Assembly (NCBI GenBank): GCA_902805475.1
Contig: CADCSX010000008.1
Location: 1,240,001 to 1,304,000 of the forward strand
Direction: 5' to 3'
From: Entonaema liquescens
Lineage: Eukaryota > Ascomycota > Sordariomycetes > Xylariales > Xylariaceae
Length of the DNA: 64,000 bases
Shown here piece after piece: positions 1 to 10,516 of this stretch; position 1 is the first letter of the stretch, and each line of letters starts with the position of its first letter. The notes under the pieces are model-generated. The model saw only the letters and a program-made list of their open reading frames with translations, was not told where the DNA came from and did no database searches. Both the position numbers and the translations under genes were made by a program.

Positions 1-1
1 C

Positions 2-649
2 AACGCCCTGCTTTCGAGGGGTCTCGATCGCTTCGTTGCTGGTAGCGCTTACTCCCCCGTGCTAAAGGTATTCGACTACCGCTGGCCCAAAGGCTACTAT
101 CATACCGAGGCTCTTCCCTGTGGGAACGACGATCCATATCCAACACCTCGACCTCCAACAATTGTAACCGAGCCGTCTTTTCCAGACGATCGCGTTGCAT
201 GCGACTATATGACCGGTAAGAGGTGTCGCTGGCACGAATTGTCAAAACACGATTTTTACAGACCAAACTTCAATATGTGGCTCCCAGCCTCAGCCAGTGA
301 TACTTCCCCAATTTACACACTCGCGTCACCTTCAGACGATTCACCGACGGTCTTCGCGGGACTCTCGGGGATGCTAGTCGAGATCACACCGAAGAGCAGC
401 ACGCGGCCGACAACACGACCTAATTTCGGACCCGCGAAGGACCTCGCATACGTGCGGCAGGCCGACAGCGTAGCTTTTATCGAGACCGGCTCCGGGTTTG
501 TGGTAGATGACGTCTCGCAGTCGCAGCGCGTACCCCCGATGTACCGGCAGTTCTTCAGGGACTTGGCAGAACGTGATCGCGGGCACCCGGAACGCGCCAT
601 CTGGCGCAAGCGGCATCGTTTAGATGAATGGTTGCAGCGTTGTGCCTAA
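2..649 (+). CDS. C-terminal part of an unrecognised protein
   Basis: The reading frame is open from the first bases of the window (codons from position 2) and ends at TAA 647-649, giving about 215 residues of a protein whose N-terminus lies upstream. The first ATG-like start (a GTG at 59) is only an artefact of the cut edge. The sequence has an ordinary coding composition and a basic, arginine-rich tail ending in WLQRCA. I see no transmembrane segment and no motif that I recognise. It carries two short Cys/His-containing stretches (around HTEALPCGNDD and CDYMTGKRCRWHE), which do not form an obvious zinc finger. The next gene, the P450, is convergent on the other strand with 273 bp between stops. 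A function cannot be assigned from this fragment. Confidence 0.6.
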   Translation, partial: NALLSRGLDRFVAGSAYSPVLKVFDYRWPKGYYHTEALPCGNDDPYPTPRPPTIVTEPSFPDDRVACDYMTGKRCRWHELSKHDFYRPNFNMWLPASASDTSPIYTLASPSDDSPTVFAGLSGMLVEITPKSSTRPTTRPNFGPAKDLAYVRQADSVAFIETGSGFVVDDVSQSQRVPPMYRQFFRDLAERDRGHPERAIWRKRHRLDEWLQRCA

Positions 650-922
650 TATAGACGCATAGAAACAAGCTTAGATTATCAGGGGAAAAAGGGGGGGTTC
701 TTATCTCCCGCGTGGGAATAACGGTAATAATATACATATAGAAAATAGTCCTATGGATAGATATATAGCTAAGTTAATTATAGACATATCCTTCAAATTA
801 AGTCCTTACCAATATGGCCCTGCTACCAGTAGAAATATTCTCATGTAACCCATATATACTCATCACCATAGTTATCTTATAAACATTTAAACAGCGACCT
901 ACCTTAAGTACCTAGGCAGTTA
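650..922. other. Convergent 3' intergenic gap
   Basis: AT-rich DNA between the stop of the upstream fragment and the stop of the P450 gene. I see only probable 3' UTR sequence and no gene. Confidence 0.5.
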
Positions 923-2557
923 TCACATAGTAAACTCAACATCCAACCCATCCCGCGCAAACCCATCTTCGCGCTTCGATATAACAACCTCAACAGGACG
1001 AACCGGCTCTAGGATATGTACGGGTAGAACGCCGTCGTTCTTCGGAGGCACCTCAATCTTGTCGCCGCGAGCAGGCTTCATGTCAAACTGCAACACGACC
1101 AGCGCAACAAACGCTAATATCTCGTTCATGGCGAAATGGCGGCCAGGGCACAACGTCTTGCCCCCTCCAAAAGCACGGAATGCCGCTGGATGGAACGCAT
1201 TGCTCTGCTTCGGCCGGGGCTTGGAACCGGTATCGGGATTCAATGCCTCGGCGTCAGAGTTGCTGTTGGTCTTATCGAGGAACCGCTTGGGATTGAAATC
1301 GAACACGTCCGCACCCCAGATTCGCTGGTCGGCGTGGATCACGCCGCCCGCGATCTGGACCACTGCGTTCTTCTTCAGGAAATACTGGTTCGCGAGAAGA
1401 TGGTCTTCTTTCACCACGCGCGTGGAGTACGTATCTGAGCCCAGCCGCAGACACTCGCGATACACAGCCACGAGGACAGGGCACCTGTCCCGGAGATCGG
1501 CGATGCGAAGGCTGTAGCTCGGCTTGTCGCTGTGTGCTGAGAGGGAGAGGATGGCTTCGATTTCCCGGCGCACGGTGGCGAGTAGAGCCGCGTCCGCGTA
1601 TAGCTGCAGCAGGATCCAGAATGTAGAGGTGGTCGCGTTGACGATGCCGGCGAAGAGGAACGAGAGCTCCTCCCGCGCGACGGCCGGCATGGACCACCCG
1701 TGCTCGAGCGCGATGTCCACGCGCTTCTGGACGATCCTCGACCCGGACGACTTGTGCCGCCCCGCCTCGAGATAAGCGAGCAGCGCCGCGGAGAGCTTCT
1801 CCCGACCGGCGTAGGCCCGGCGCGCGGTGATGGCCGGGGCCATGTTCATGAGCAGCGAGCCTAGGCCGTGGTCGAAGTCCCAGAAGGAACCCTCCAGCGC
1901 GGGATCCAGCGCAATGGGATTTTGCGGTCCGTAGAGATATCGTGCTGTTGACAAGGTGACGAGGTGGCGTACCCAGGATAACAGATCCGTAGCGCTACGG
2001 CCCGAAGGGGCGTACGCCGCGATCTCCTTTTTCATCTCCGTAGCGGCGTCCAAGGTAAGCTCAGCCAGATAATCCCCCGGGCCAAGCCACGCGGAAACCA
2101 TATCCTGGATGTCAGGCAAGAAGCCGCGCTCCTCGCCGGGCGCGGGATCGACGTTCTTGCGGGTGATGTCGACGGTGGCGGCGTCGAGGCCCAGCACGCG
2201 CTGCGTGACCTCGGGGACGATCGGGTTGAAGGACAGGGCCCTAGACGCGCGCTGGACGGCGGCGGCCAGGGACGGGTCGGTGACGACGTAGATGCGCGAC
2301 CCGGGCACGGGCAGGGTGAAGATGGGCAGCTGCTGGTTGCGGATGCCCAGGTTCTTGATATACCGGCCGCCGAGCAGCGCCATGCCGAGCAGGTGGCCGA
2401 CTAGCGGGACGGCGGGCACGATGACGGGGGGTTCGCGCGGGTCGATCTTCCGCGACGAGAGCTGGTGCGCGATGAGGAAGACGGTGATGCCGGCGACGAT
2501 GGCCGTGGTGCTGGTTGAGAAGGGCCACCATTCTGGTGCGATCTCACTGAACGTCAT
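923..2557 (-). CDS. Microsomal cytochrome P450 (CYP7/CYP8-like class)
   Basis: A single-exon 544-residue P450, the usual length for a fungal microsomal enzyme. From N to C it shows: a membrane anchor (about residues 17-31) followed by a proline-rich hinge (DPREPPVIVPAVPLVGH); an I-helix with FAGIVNATTSTFW; the K-helix ExxR as YRECLRL; and the haem loop FRAFGGGKTLCPGRHFA with the Cys ligand. The I-helix has Asn where most P450s have Asp/Glu before Thr, and it ends in FW. Both traits recall CYP7A and prostacyclin-synthase-type enzymes, so sterol, fatty-acid or secondary-metabolite substrates are possible but cannot be chosen. The start is the ATG directly before the hydrophobic anchor. Coding DNA is much more GC-rich than its flanks. 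No other biosynthetic genes adjoin it, so it does not look like part of a cluster. Confidence 0.93.
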   Translation of the reverse strand: MTFSEIAPEWWPFSTSTTAIVAGITVFLIAHQLSSRKIDPREPPVIVPAVPLVGHLLGMALLGGRYIKNLGIRNQQLPIFTLPVPGSRIYVVTDPSLAAAVQRASRALSFNPIVPEVTQRVLGLDAATVDITRKNVDPAPGEERGFLPDIQDMVSAWLGPGDYLAELTLDAATEMKKEIAAYAPSGRSATDLLSWVRHLVTLSTARYLYGPQNPIALDPALEGSFWDFDHGLGSLLMNMAPAITARRAYAGREKLSAALLAYLEAGRHKSSGSRIVQKRVDIALEHGWSMPAVAREELSFLFAGIVNATTSTFWILLQLYADAALLATVRREIEAILSLSAHSDKPSYSLRIADLRDRCPVLVAVYRECLRLGSDTYSTRVVKEDHLLANQYFLKKNAVVQIAGGVIHADQRIWGADVFDFNPKRFLDKTNSNSDAEALNPDTGSKPRPKQSNAFHPAAFRAFGGGKTLCPGRHFAMNEILAFVALVVLQFDMKPARGDKIEVPPKNDGVLPVHILEPVRPVEVVISKREDGFARDGLDVEFTM

Positions 2558-4971
2558 GGTTTTTCTTCTCTTCTTTTTTCCCTTGCAAATTTATTTTAAA
2601 TCAAAATTCAACTCCGACAAGTTTTACTTAGCTCTATAAGCTCATGACGATAGCTTGTTGTAAGTGGTTATCTATAAGTTTTGTGTTAGCCAGCTTATCC
2701 GGTGTCTCTTCATAGTGGCAAGTAAGGGGCGAGTTGACGACTAAAGCTTATGAACGATGCAACGGGCTTTCTCAACAAATCGCCAAAATCCCTAAGAAGC
2801 CGCTTTCTTCAAACTATGTAAGTCTTAAGACTGCCTCTTCTTAAAGTACCTATAATATCCTGTAATTCTTTTTTGGATTTTGTATTCGTTTTCCACTTAA
2901 TGAGTAGCAACTCTATAACCAAAAAAAGATAAGCACCACTTACAAACTAGTTAAATGTTTTCTTTGTGGCCCTGTAAAGAATCCAACCGAGCCTTCTTGC
3001 TACTCCTAAAAACCCCAAGCAATGCGGCGAAGAAACCAAAAATTTAATAAATAACCTAATGTACAGATGATCGATTTTCACCTTTCCATCATAACGTGAC
3101 ATCGACCAGGGTCCCCCGCAACTGGATTGGTGAAGCTCAAGGAAACTGTTGCTTTACCGAACGACTCCCCTGAAAATGCCCCATTGGCGCATATCTGCCT
3201 ATAATTGAATAGGTACGTGGGTACATTACCCCTGAATAGACATCGGTATCTGTCTATGGGCTAACACTTTGTATCAACTATTGGGAATATGATACCATGC
3301 TGTGTAAAATAATAAGTTAAGGGTTACCTGGCGAAGGGGATTTATAAATTCAACGTTGCTGCTTGCATGAATATACAGCACACAGAAAACGGACTTGTCC
3401 TGAATTATATAGCATTTTATATAACACATGAGCTTGATGATTTCCTCTTCTTGGATTCACTGGTTATATGTCATATACAATAAATATAAAGACAATCTGT
3501 GTATGATTAGCCGTCTTAAGAAGCATTTATCATAACAACATTAGGGCCGCTGAAGACTTGTGTATGAGCTGGCTATTTTGATGTTTCCTTCCTAAGACGT
3601 AGATAGACTAGATTGCTAAGTTATTTTGCCATCGACTGCAGTTGTATAATATTACTTGTATGGATAAATGATTTAATAGATATATATATATGGTAAATAT
3701 TGGGTTGTTAGGGTTGTTAATAGGCATTGGTGTAGAATATGACAGAAACGAGAATCTAACAATCACTAAGAAATTACTGATATGTAGCGTTATTCAATAA
3801 GATATTCCATTGAAGGACTGTAAGCGTGTACTAGAACAGTACACAATATACCTACTATTTACTAACAAATTCAATATGACCTTAGAATCAACACTACATG
3901 ATTTGTGTTCTTCTATTCTGAGCTGGTAACAGAACCTAAATTTACGGTGCATAAGCAGGTAGAAATAGGTGCTACCTTCATGCTTTCTCACTTCTAATTA
4001 ATACTATGCGGTGGATCTAGGTATTTAGAAACATGGTATACGCGGATAATGTTGTATTATTGTTATTCGTTCAATAAATATGAAGCTAGTCTCTTGCCTC
4101 TTGTCCTCTGTAGATAATATAAGAGCAAATATTTTATTGTATGTTGATATTATAGGGGTTTATCCTATTAGCTTCTATCAAAATGACCGTGATCAAGTGT
4201 TTGATAACTATTGAATAAAATGTAAAGCTTGTTGGTAGTGGATTCCACTATTCACTAAGAGTCTAGACTTAGCGATGATACCGAGGTACACGAGGTAGTC
4301 GATTAAGGTCATTAATGATTGGTTCAGCACGGCTGACGTTGCCGGTGTGGCTTGTGTGTAGACCCACGTCGGCCGGGTATGCGAGACCTGTTGCGCCGCA
4401 GCAGTCGCTGGCAGGCAGGCAGACAGCCCTTTAGCGGGCTTGCTAGGTACCTATGTATTAAATAGAAGCCTAGCGTACATCTTTGAACCATTCGTTAGGG
4501 AATTGCAGATCCACTGATGCTCCTAATTGGCTCATGTGGGAATTTGTACATCTGTACAATACGAGCCATGTAACACAGAACACAGATGCAGAACGTAGAA
4601 CGCAGAAACAATACACTGTCAAGACACAGTCAGCCACCCTCAAAGTTCAACCTCTTAAAAACATTTAAACATCAATCACTTTTTGTTGTTCACGACTTCG
4701 CCCTATTACTGTAACATCACCCGATACCCAATTTTATGACCACGACCGCTACTACGAAATAATCACTACGAATAAACCGATCCAGAACGTTAGGCGGTTA
4801 CCTGGTGTCGACTGCTTTCCTACAAGACCCTTTTATCATCGGATCGCAAACAGACCCATCAATCCCGATTTATCCAGTCGTCGTTAGCTCCCGTCTCCCC
4901 TTGAAGCTTTCGACCTTCTCCCTTCGATATTATCAGTACAGCTAGTCCTTTGACTACGTTAAATCTTCAAG
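2558..4971. other. Intergenic, AT-rich, no gene seen
   Basis: About 2.4 kb between two divergent genes (P450 on minus, TVP18 on plus). Stops are frequent in all frames and no ORF looks real. It must hold both promoters. I see no repeat longer than simple runs apart from a small GCAGGCAGGCAGACAG patch near 4410. Confidence 0.5.
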
Positions 4972-5801
4972 ATGTCTCTTAAGGACGAGTTTGCGACGAG
5001 GAACTTCAGTAAGTTATCTATCTTCTAATCAGGCCACTGCAGCCTCCTTAGTTGGATGCACTAGAAGCTAACAGCAGCGTGAAAAGGCATCTATGGACAA
5101 TGGTAGGACTACTCATCTTTTCTTTGGAACGCCCCATGCCGATATTGCCAAGTTCGGCCTATGCGACGTGCTCCCTATTCGATATTCATACCCACCTCCC
5201 TACGTCTACCTTGATTGTAGATCCATCCCCGGATCTATCCAAGTTGATGGGTCCGGGTTCCAATGCCTCACATTCGATTTTATCTACGAGATACTGGTTA
5301 ACTAGTGGTGGCTAACTCATTTCTCTTCGGATAGGCTCGGTATTTTGTCTATGATCTTATGCTTCGCGCTGGGTATTTCGAACCTGTTCTACCTCTTCTA
5401 CCATCCTCTCATCATTATCTTCGCCATCTTCGCTCTGTAAGTTTCTATCCTTCCACAGCGGCTACGTGGGAGAACTACCAAGCTAAATTGTTATCGTTAG
5501 GGTGTTCTGCTTCGTCATTCTCTTCATTGAAGTGCCTCTCCTGCTCCGTATCTGCCCTACTTCGGCCGCGTTCGATGCTGCCATCCGCAAGGTTTCGACT
5601 AACTACATGCGCGCCGGTACCTACGGCGTCATGGCCGTCGTCCAGTGGGTCAGCCTTGCCGTTGCCGCAACATCGTTGATCGCCGCTGCCGTCGTCCTAA
5701 CTTTCACGGCACTTTGCTATGCCCTTGCTGGAATTAAGGGCCAGGCCTTCGTCGGTAGTAAGACGCTGGGTGGTGCAGGTGTTGCACAAATGATCGTATG
5801 A
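4972..5801 (+). CDS. TVP18: Golgi membrane protein Tvp18
   Basis: Exons 4972-5008, 5087-5102, 5335-5436 and 5501-5801 join in frame to 151 residues, the normal length for fungal TVP18. The start MSLKDEFATRNFSIYGQW and the C-terminal end KGQAFVGSKTLGGAGVAQMIV match the family very closely, as does the core FIEVPLLLRICPTS. Four hydrophobic segments are visible. In yeast Tvp18 is a Golgi/Tlg2-compartment vesicle membrane protein of unclear biochemical role. Splice sites are GTAAGT, GTAGGA and GTAAGT donors with AAAAG, GGATAG and GTTAG acceptors. Exon 2 is only 16 nt, and without it the start of the protein is lost. Intron 2 is 232 nt, long for this organism. Confidence 0.93.
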
Positions 5802-8800
5802 TTGAGTAACGATGTGGACAAGTTAATCATCCCGAAGGCTAGGGTTTTGCACTACCACCGCTGGCTTTGTACGGGAGCGATTGACGAGGAAATATTATTG
5901 CTATCAACATGATCGACGAAGGTCAGGGAAACCTTAGTAAAAAAAGGAGTTGCGTCATGTGGAGGGAGTGCAGCTTTTGGGTCTTGTTCTTTTTATGCAG
6001 ATGGAGGGGAAAAGGGAGGGTTTGCATTGACTTTTGATCTTCAGGGAACGGCGTAACGGAATACGATGCAAGCAAGACGGCTGCGGAATGTTCTTGTTTC
6101 CCCGGACTCGTTACTGCATCCAGAATGGAAAGAGATACCCCAGTCTGGTGCTGGTGTTTTTGAATCGGATACGCCTTTGAAGCTCCCGTTGTCCCTGTGC
6201 TACTTGGTCTCCATGTGATTCTTAGGGCTATAGCTGGGTAGGTAATCTATATATGAATAGCTTCCGCGTTATCTCGTCGCCTATTCCTGGTCTATCCATC
6301 GGACGATATATCCTTGACTATGTCCCATTGATAGCCGCTATGCCGGTAGCTACCAGAGATTCAAGAGATCCCAGTAGAACCGTAGTGGTTAAGTGGCGTT
6401 GATCTGCCGCAATTCTAGAGCGAGTGATCAACTCGTGATCCAGACTATCTAAAGCGTCATAAAGATATTATACATAGACGTTCGAGTCCCCCACATAAAA
6501 CACCCCACTACTCAATTCTCCATAACCGATCGATGAGTTCATATCAGACTACTAAACCAGGTTCGATCCGACCATCTAGAATCTTCAGAAAGAGAAAAAA
6601 ATAAAATTTTTACATTCACATACGACTTGATCACGTATTGAAACAGTCAAGCAGCCTAAGCACAACATAGCAGAACGAGACGGTAAATTGAATTAACTAG
6701 CTACGATAGTGAAACTCAATCGAAAAGTTCCGTGCTCTCGGTTAGGCTTTAGGTCCCTTTCGGGAACTCTGGAAGGTGAGAGAGTTTGAGCTATTCGTTT
6801 AGGGGTTAGATCTTAAGTAAGCAAGCTGTTCTTTCTTTTCGAGGTACGTAAGTGAAGGGCCAAGACCGTGGGGAACGTGGCTGCATGCCGTCATAAGTCC
6901 TGCGGGAACAGTTCTAAGTTGTTAGGTAGTTCATGTACATGTACGCTCACGATGGTCTCCTTGTGCAAACTCTCTCGTGTAAACAGAAACCTCTCTTGCT
7001 ATATATATTGTTCAGGAACTAAGTTAAATTCTAGACTTATACTATATAGTTATCTCAGATGAAAAGAAGGGTACTTGTTAAATATCATCATCGTCATAAG
7101 CTGGTTGTAAACTACCGGGTTGTCTTATCAGCTAACTTAACTTAACTTGAACTACTTCGTGGCTTTACACGGCTTTACATAATACGTGCACTCATAGTCC
7201 ACGAAGCGGGGGACTAGGCTGCTAGGATGGAGGCGTGACCACGATGATGTACACCGTCTGCACTTGGAGAACGGGGTTTCTAACAATATCATCCTATGAA
7301 AGCAGCTCTAGCCTCACCGTACAACACCGATCCAAAGCTGGGCATGTAATTCTATAGCTTGGTAGTACTCCGTGTAAGACGCGAGTTTCCTTAACAGACC
7401 GAGCTGGTACCGAAAAGAGAGGAGCCGGATGTGTTACACGTATATGTGTTATTGAATGAAATTCTTCGAACGGGCTGCGGGCTACGGGCTACGGACCGCA
7501 CAGCGGAAAAGGTAGATCAGGGACTGGCCTAGCCCACCGGTTCGTTAAAAACTCTGACGGACTACTAGCTACGTACCCTTACCCCATAATCAGATGACTA
7601 TCATTTAAGAAGCTAGGTAATACGGGATCGCATGTACTTATGGTGTATGGTGTAGTTTGTAGTTTACGGTAATGAGGCTGATTATATTTGACCTGTTTCG
7701 TCCCACCTGACGGTTATGATACGTGCTGCATTATACAAACACAGAAAATGGACATTCTTATCTTGCAAGTTTAGGTAATTAATAGAATAGTACCTAGTTT
7801 CCAAAATTTATTAGAGTGACTTAAGGTACCGTAGACCATTTTTTAATACTGTGATACTATCTCGGTATCACTTGCATATCGACTCCATTCTGACCCCATC
7901 CACGCAGCCCACGCTAAATGAATACGTTGAGGGGTGGTACAATACCCGCTGAAGAGCTTTAAAAGGGCTACATGTATTGACCTATTGCGTGGTTGCGATT
8001 GGTTAAGTTAGAGCTTCAGACCGCCTACAGGCGGAAAGAGAGAGATGAGTGATACATGTAAGTTGCAGCTATGTGTACCCCAAACGTACCCCTCATTACC
8101 GATTCGTTGTTGCCCATAAGAGCTTGTGACTCGAAAGAAGACGTAGTACATGCGGGGTACATCGGACAGAGGTAGAGAGTTTGAATGTATTGAATTTTTT
8201 CTCTCTCTTTTCAACGACGGACATCCTTGTTCAAGACGAGTTGCTGGTAGCTAATAGAAATCAAGGTTATTTCCATGACATCGCCAACGGTTCTTCGGAT
8301 TCAGGTACCTCTATCTGATGCAGCTGATACCGTACACCTGATGTTACTAATAACCGCATAAGAAATGCCGTCTTAACATTTAACAGGGTTGCCAAGGGTG
8401 GGCAAGGTATAAAAAGTCATCCGGGTCCCTCTCAGTTTCATCATCGTGATCTTAGTTACGGATTTGAGACTTTTACCTATTAATGTTAACAACTTACATA
8501 CACACACCTACATACCTTACAACTACTTAGGTACATATTATTCAAAAACAGAAATCCCCCTTTGTTTTTACGAAGAACGAACTACATAACTATTTCATAT
8601 TCCATTATTATTATTTTCCAATTGCTTCTACTCGCGCAATTGGTAACGGTTTGTTGCAATTCTGATAACGGCTAAAGCCCGATCGACATTTTACATCATC
8701 GTTTTTTGACAAGTTTACTTTTATTCTAATCCTCCAAAAAACGACATCCTCTTCTTTTTGGTTTAAAATCGCGAAGGCTTCACCACCAACAGTATAACCG

Positions 8801-9113
8801 ACAGCAAACAAGCACAGCCAATATCAATCGACATACCAATCGAGATCGACTTAACCTTGCTGACCTGGCCAAGTCTGACATACATCGTCGGTCGACCAAT
8901 CAAGCCACAAACGTGTAAGTGACCCTGCACCGAACTTTTTAGCCCCTCCATCGCTTGAAGCCTCCATCCCACCTTCTTTGTTGGCAACTGAAGCTTTTTT
9001 TACTTCGTCCTTCGCTCTCTTATAGCAGACCCTCCTCTTCCTAATTTGCCTCTCCTCGGGAAAAGGGTGTTATAATTAACAAGCCATCTTAAAAAAAAAA
9101 AAAACATATCCCC
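5802..9113. other. Intergenic, no gene seen
   Basis: About 3.3 kb downstream of TVP18, of mixed base composition with many short direct and palindromic words (GGTACC, TAGGTA). Short ORFs of 60-75 codons exist on both strands but none has a family look. A fold-back transposable element begins at its right end. Confidence 0.5.
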
Positions 9114-9122
9114 TAATTTTCT
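9114..9122. repeat. Left 9-bp target site duplication
   Basis: TAATTTTCT abuts the left end of the fold-back element and is repeated exactly at 9786-9794. Confidence 0.85.
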
Positions 9123-9785
9123 CAGTAACGTTAAATCTCCAGGTAAATTTTAATAAAACTCCAACCCATCCACTTTTCCACGTGAGTCAGACCACGTAAG
9201 CCACCACAAAAGCCACTATTGCCACAAAATATGGCCCGTTCGTTCGAAGTTCGTGCGCATGCCCCACGCGCATTGCAACCATATATTTTCAATATATATT
9301 TTTATTAAAATAAGTAATAAAAATATATATATATATACTATTAAAAAAATTAAAAAATTATATAAAAGATTAAAAAATAAATATAAATATTAATAAAAAT
9401 AAATAAAATTTAAAAAATAAAATTATATATTTTTTATAATTTTAAATATAAATATAAAAATTTAATAACTATTAAATAATAAATATTTTTATTTAAATAA
9501 ATTATAAAAAAATATAAAAAATTACGTAATTTTATTTTAATTATAATTAATAATTTTTATAACTTTTATAATTTCTTTATTATTTTTTTATATTTAATTT
9601 ATATTTTTTATTATTTATTTTAATAAAAATATATGTCGAAAATATATAGTTGCAATGCGCGTGGGGTATGCGCACGAATTTCAAACGAACGGGCCATTTT
9701 CTTATGGCGGTGGTAGCTTTAGTCACGTGAAAAAGTGGATAGGTTGGAGTTTTATTAAAATTTACCTGGAGATTTAACGTTACTG
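9123..9785. mobile_element. Fold-back MITE, Mutator-like (nonautonomous)
   Basis: A 663-bp element whose two ends are inverted copies: CAGTAACGTTAAATCTCCAG at 9123 reads again on the minus strand from 9785. The outer 63 bases differ at only about two positions. A second well-paired block (GTTCG...CACGCGCATTGCAA) runs to about 9285 on the left and from about 9640 on the right. The centre (about 9290-9640) is almost pure A/T. It is flanked by a perfect 9-bp direct repeat TAATTTTCT at 9114-9122 and 9786-9794. Long TIRs with a 9-bp target duplication fit Mutator-like MITEs (MULEs duplicate about 9-11 bp; hAT usually 8). There is no ORF, so a transposase would have to act in trans. Differences between the arms are largely C/T and G/A transitions, as repeat-induced point mutation would leave, but this was judged by eye only. 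Confidence 0.85.
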
Positions 9786-9794
9786 TAATTTTCT
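9786..9794. repeat. Right 9-bp target site duplication
   Basis: TAATTTTCT abuts the right end of the fold-back element; it is an exact copy of 9114-9122. Confidence 0.85.
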
Positions 9795-10516
9795 AGTCGA
9801 GAGAAGACGGGAAACTACCAAGATTTACATTCCAATGGCACTCTAACAGGGAAAACGTGGCTACAATCGCCCGGTTCCGTTCTGTTCTCGTTACCCGATA
9901 ACCATTTCATTCCTCTCTCTATCTCTTCACCGCATGATTCGACAGGGAAACTGGATCTAACGAAGTAGACGATTTAGACAAGCGTAAAACTTGGACCCGG
10001 TCTCGTCTTAGTGTATCTGACCGATAATCACGATTCTTTTACGAGCTTCTCTTTTCAAAGCCAACCTTGTTCCAAACAACTTTGTAAATCACTTTGGATT
10101 ATTAGCTTCACGGTTCACGGTCCACGGTCCCCATACCACAATATCAGAAAACCCTATCGGTATTTATGCGGTACGTATTAATTAGGACTCTACAACCCCT
10201 AAACCCACAAGAATCTTATTTGGTGATGAGTGGTGGATTCTTTGGATTCTCTGGATTCTTTGGATCGAGTGGGCTGTGGATACTTGAACATGTCATTGTT
10301 GGACTATCCTCGTTTTCTCTTTTCTCGTTTCTTATCTCTCGCTTGTCTTTCACATAACTTAAGGCTATTATAGTCGAATATCACTCACTCGACTCTTCCT
10401 CTTTTTTTTTACTGACTTTTTTTATTCATATCCTTTTAGGTCTTTTTATCGCCGACCGCAAACGAATCTCAACTGTTTCGAGCATCTAAGCTAACCACTG
10501 CTTTCCCTCACAAGCT
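9795..10516. promoter_or_regulatory. AIM21 upstream region
   Basis: About 720 bp between the transposon and the AIM21 start codon. It has pyrimidine-rich stretches (TCTTCCTCTTTTTTTT near 10395), as is common before fungal starts. No specific factor site is evident. The nearby MITE insertion ends only 731 bp from the ATG. Confidence 0.4.

Noticed and set aside
923..5801. Secondary-metabolite cluster around the P450
   Set aside because: Neighbours are an unknown fragment and TVP18, a housekeeping Golgi gene; no synthase, transporter or regulator is present.
6380..6500. tRNA-like word GTAGTGGTTAAGTGGCG followed by GTTCGAGTCC
   Set aside because: The two parts are about 90 nt apart and the stems TAGAC/TCCCC do not pair.
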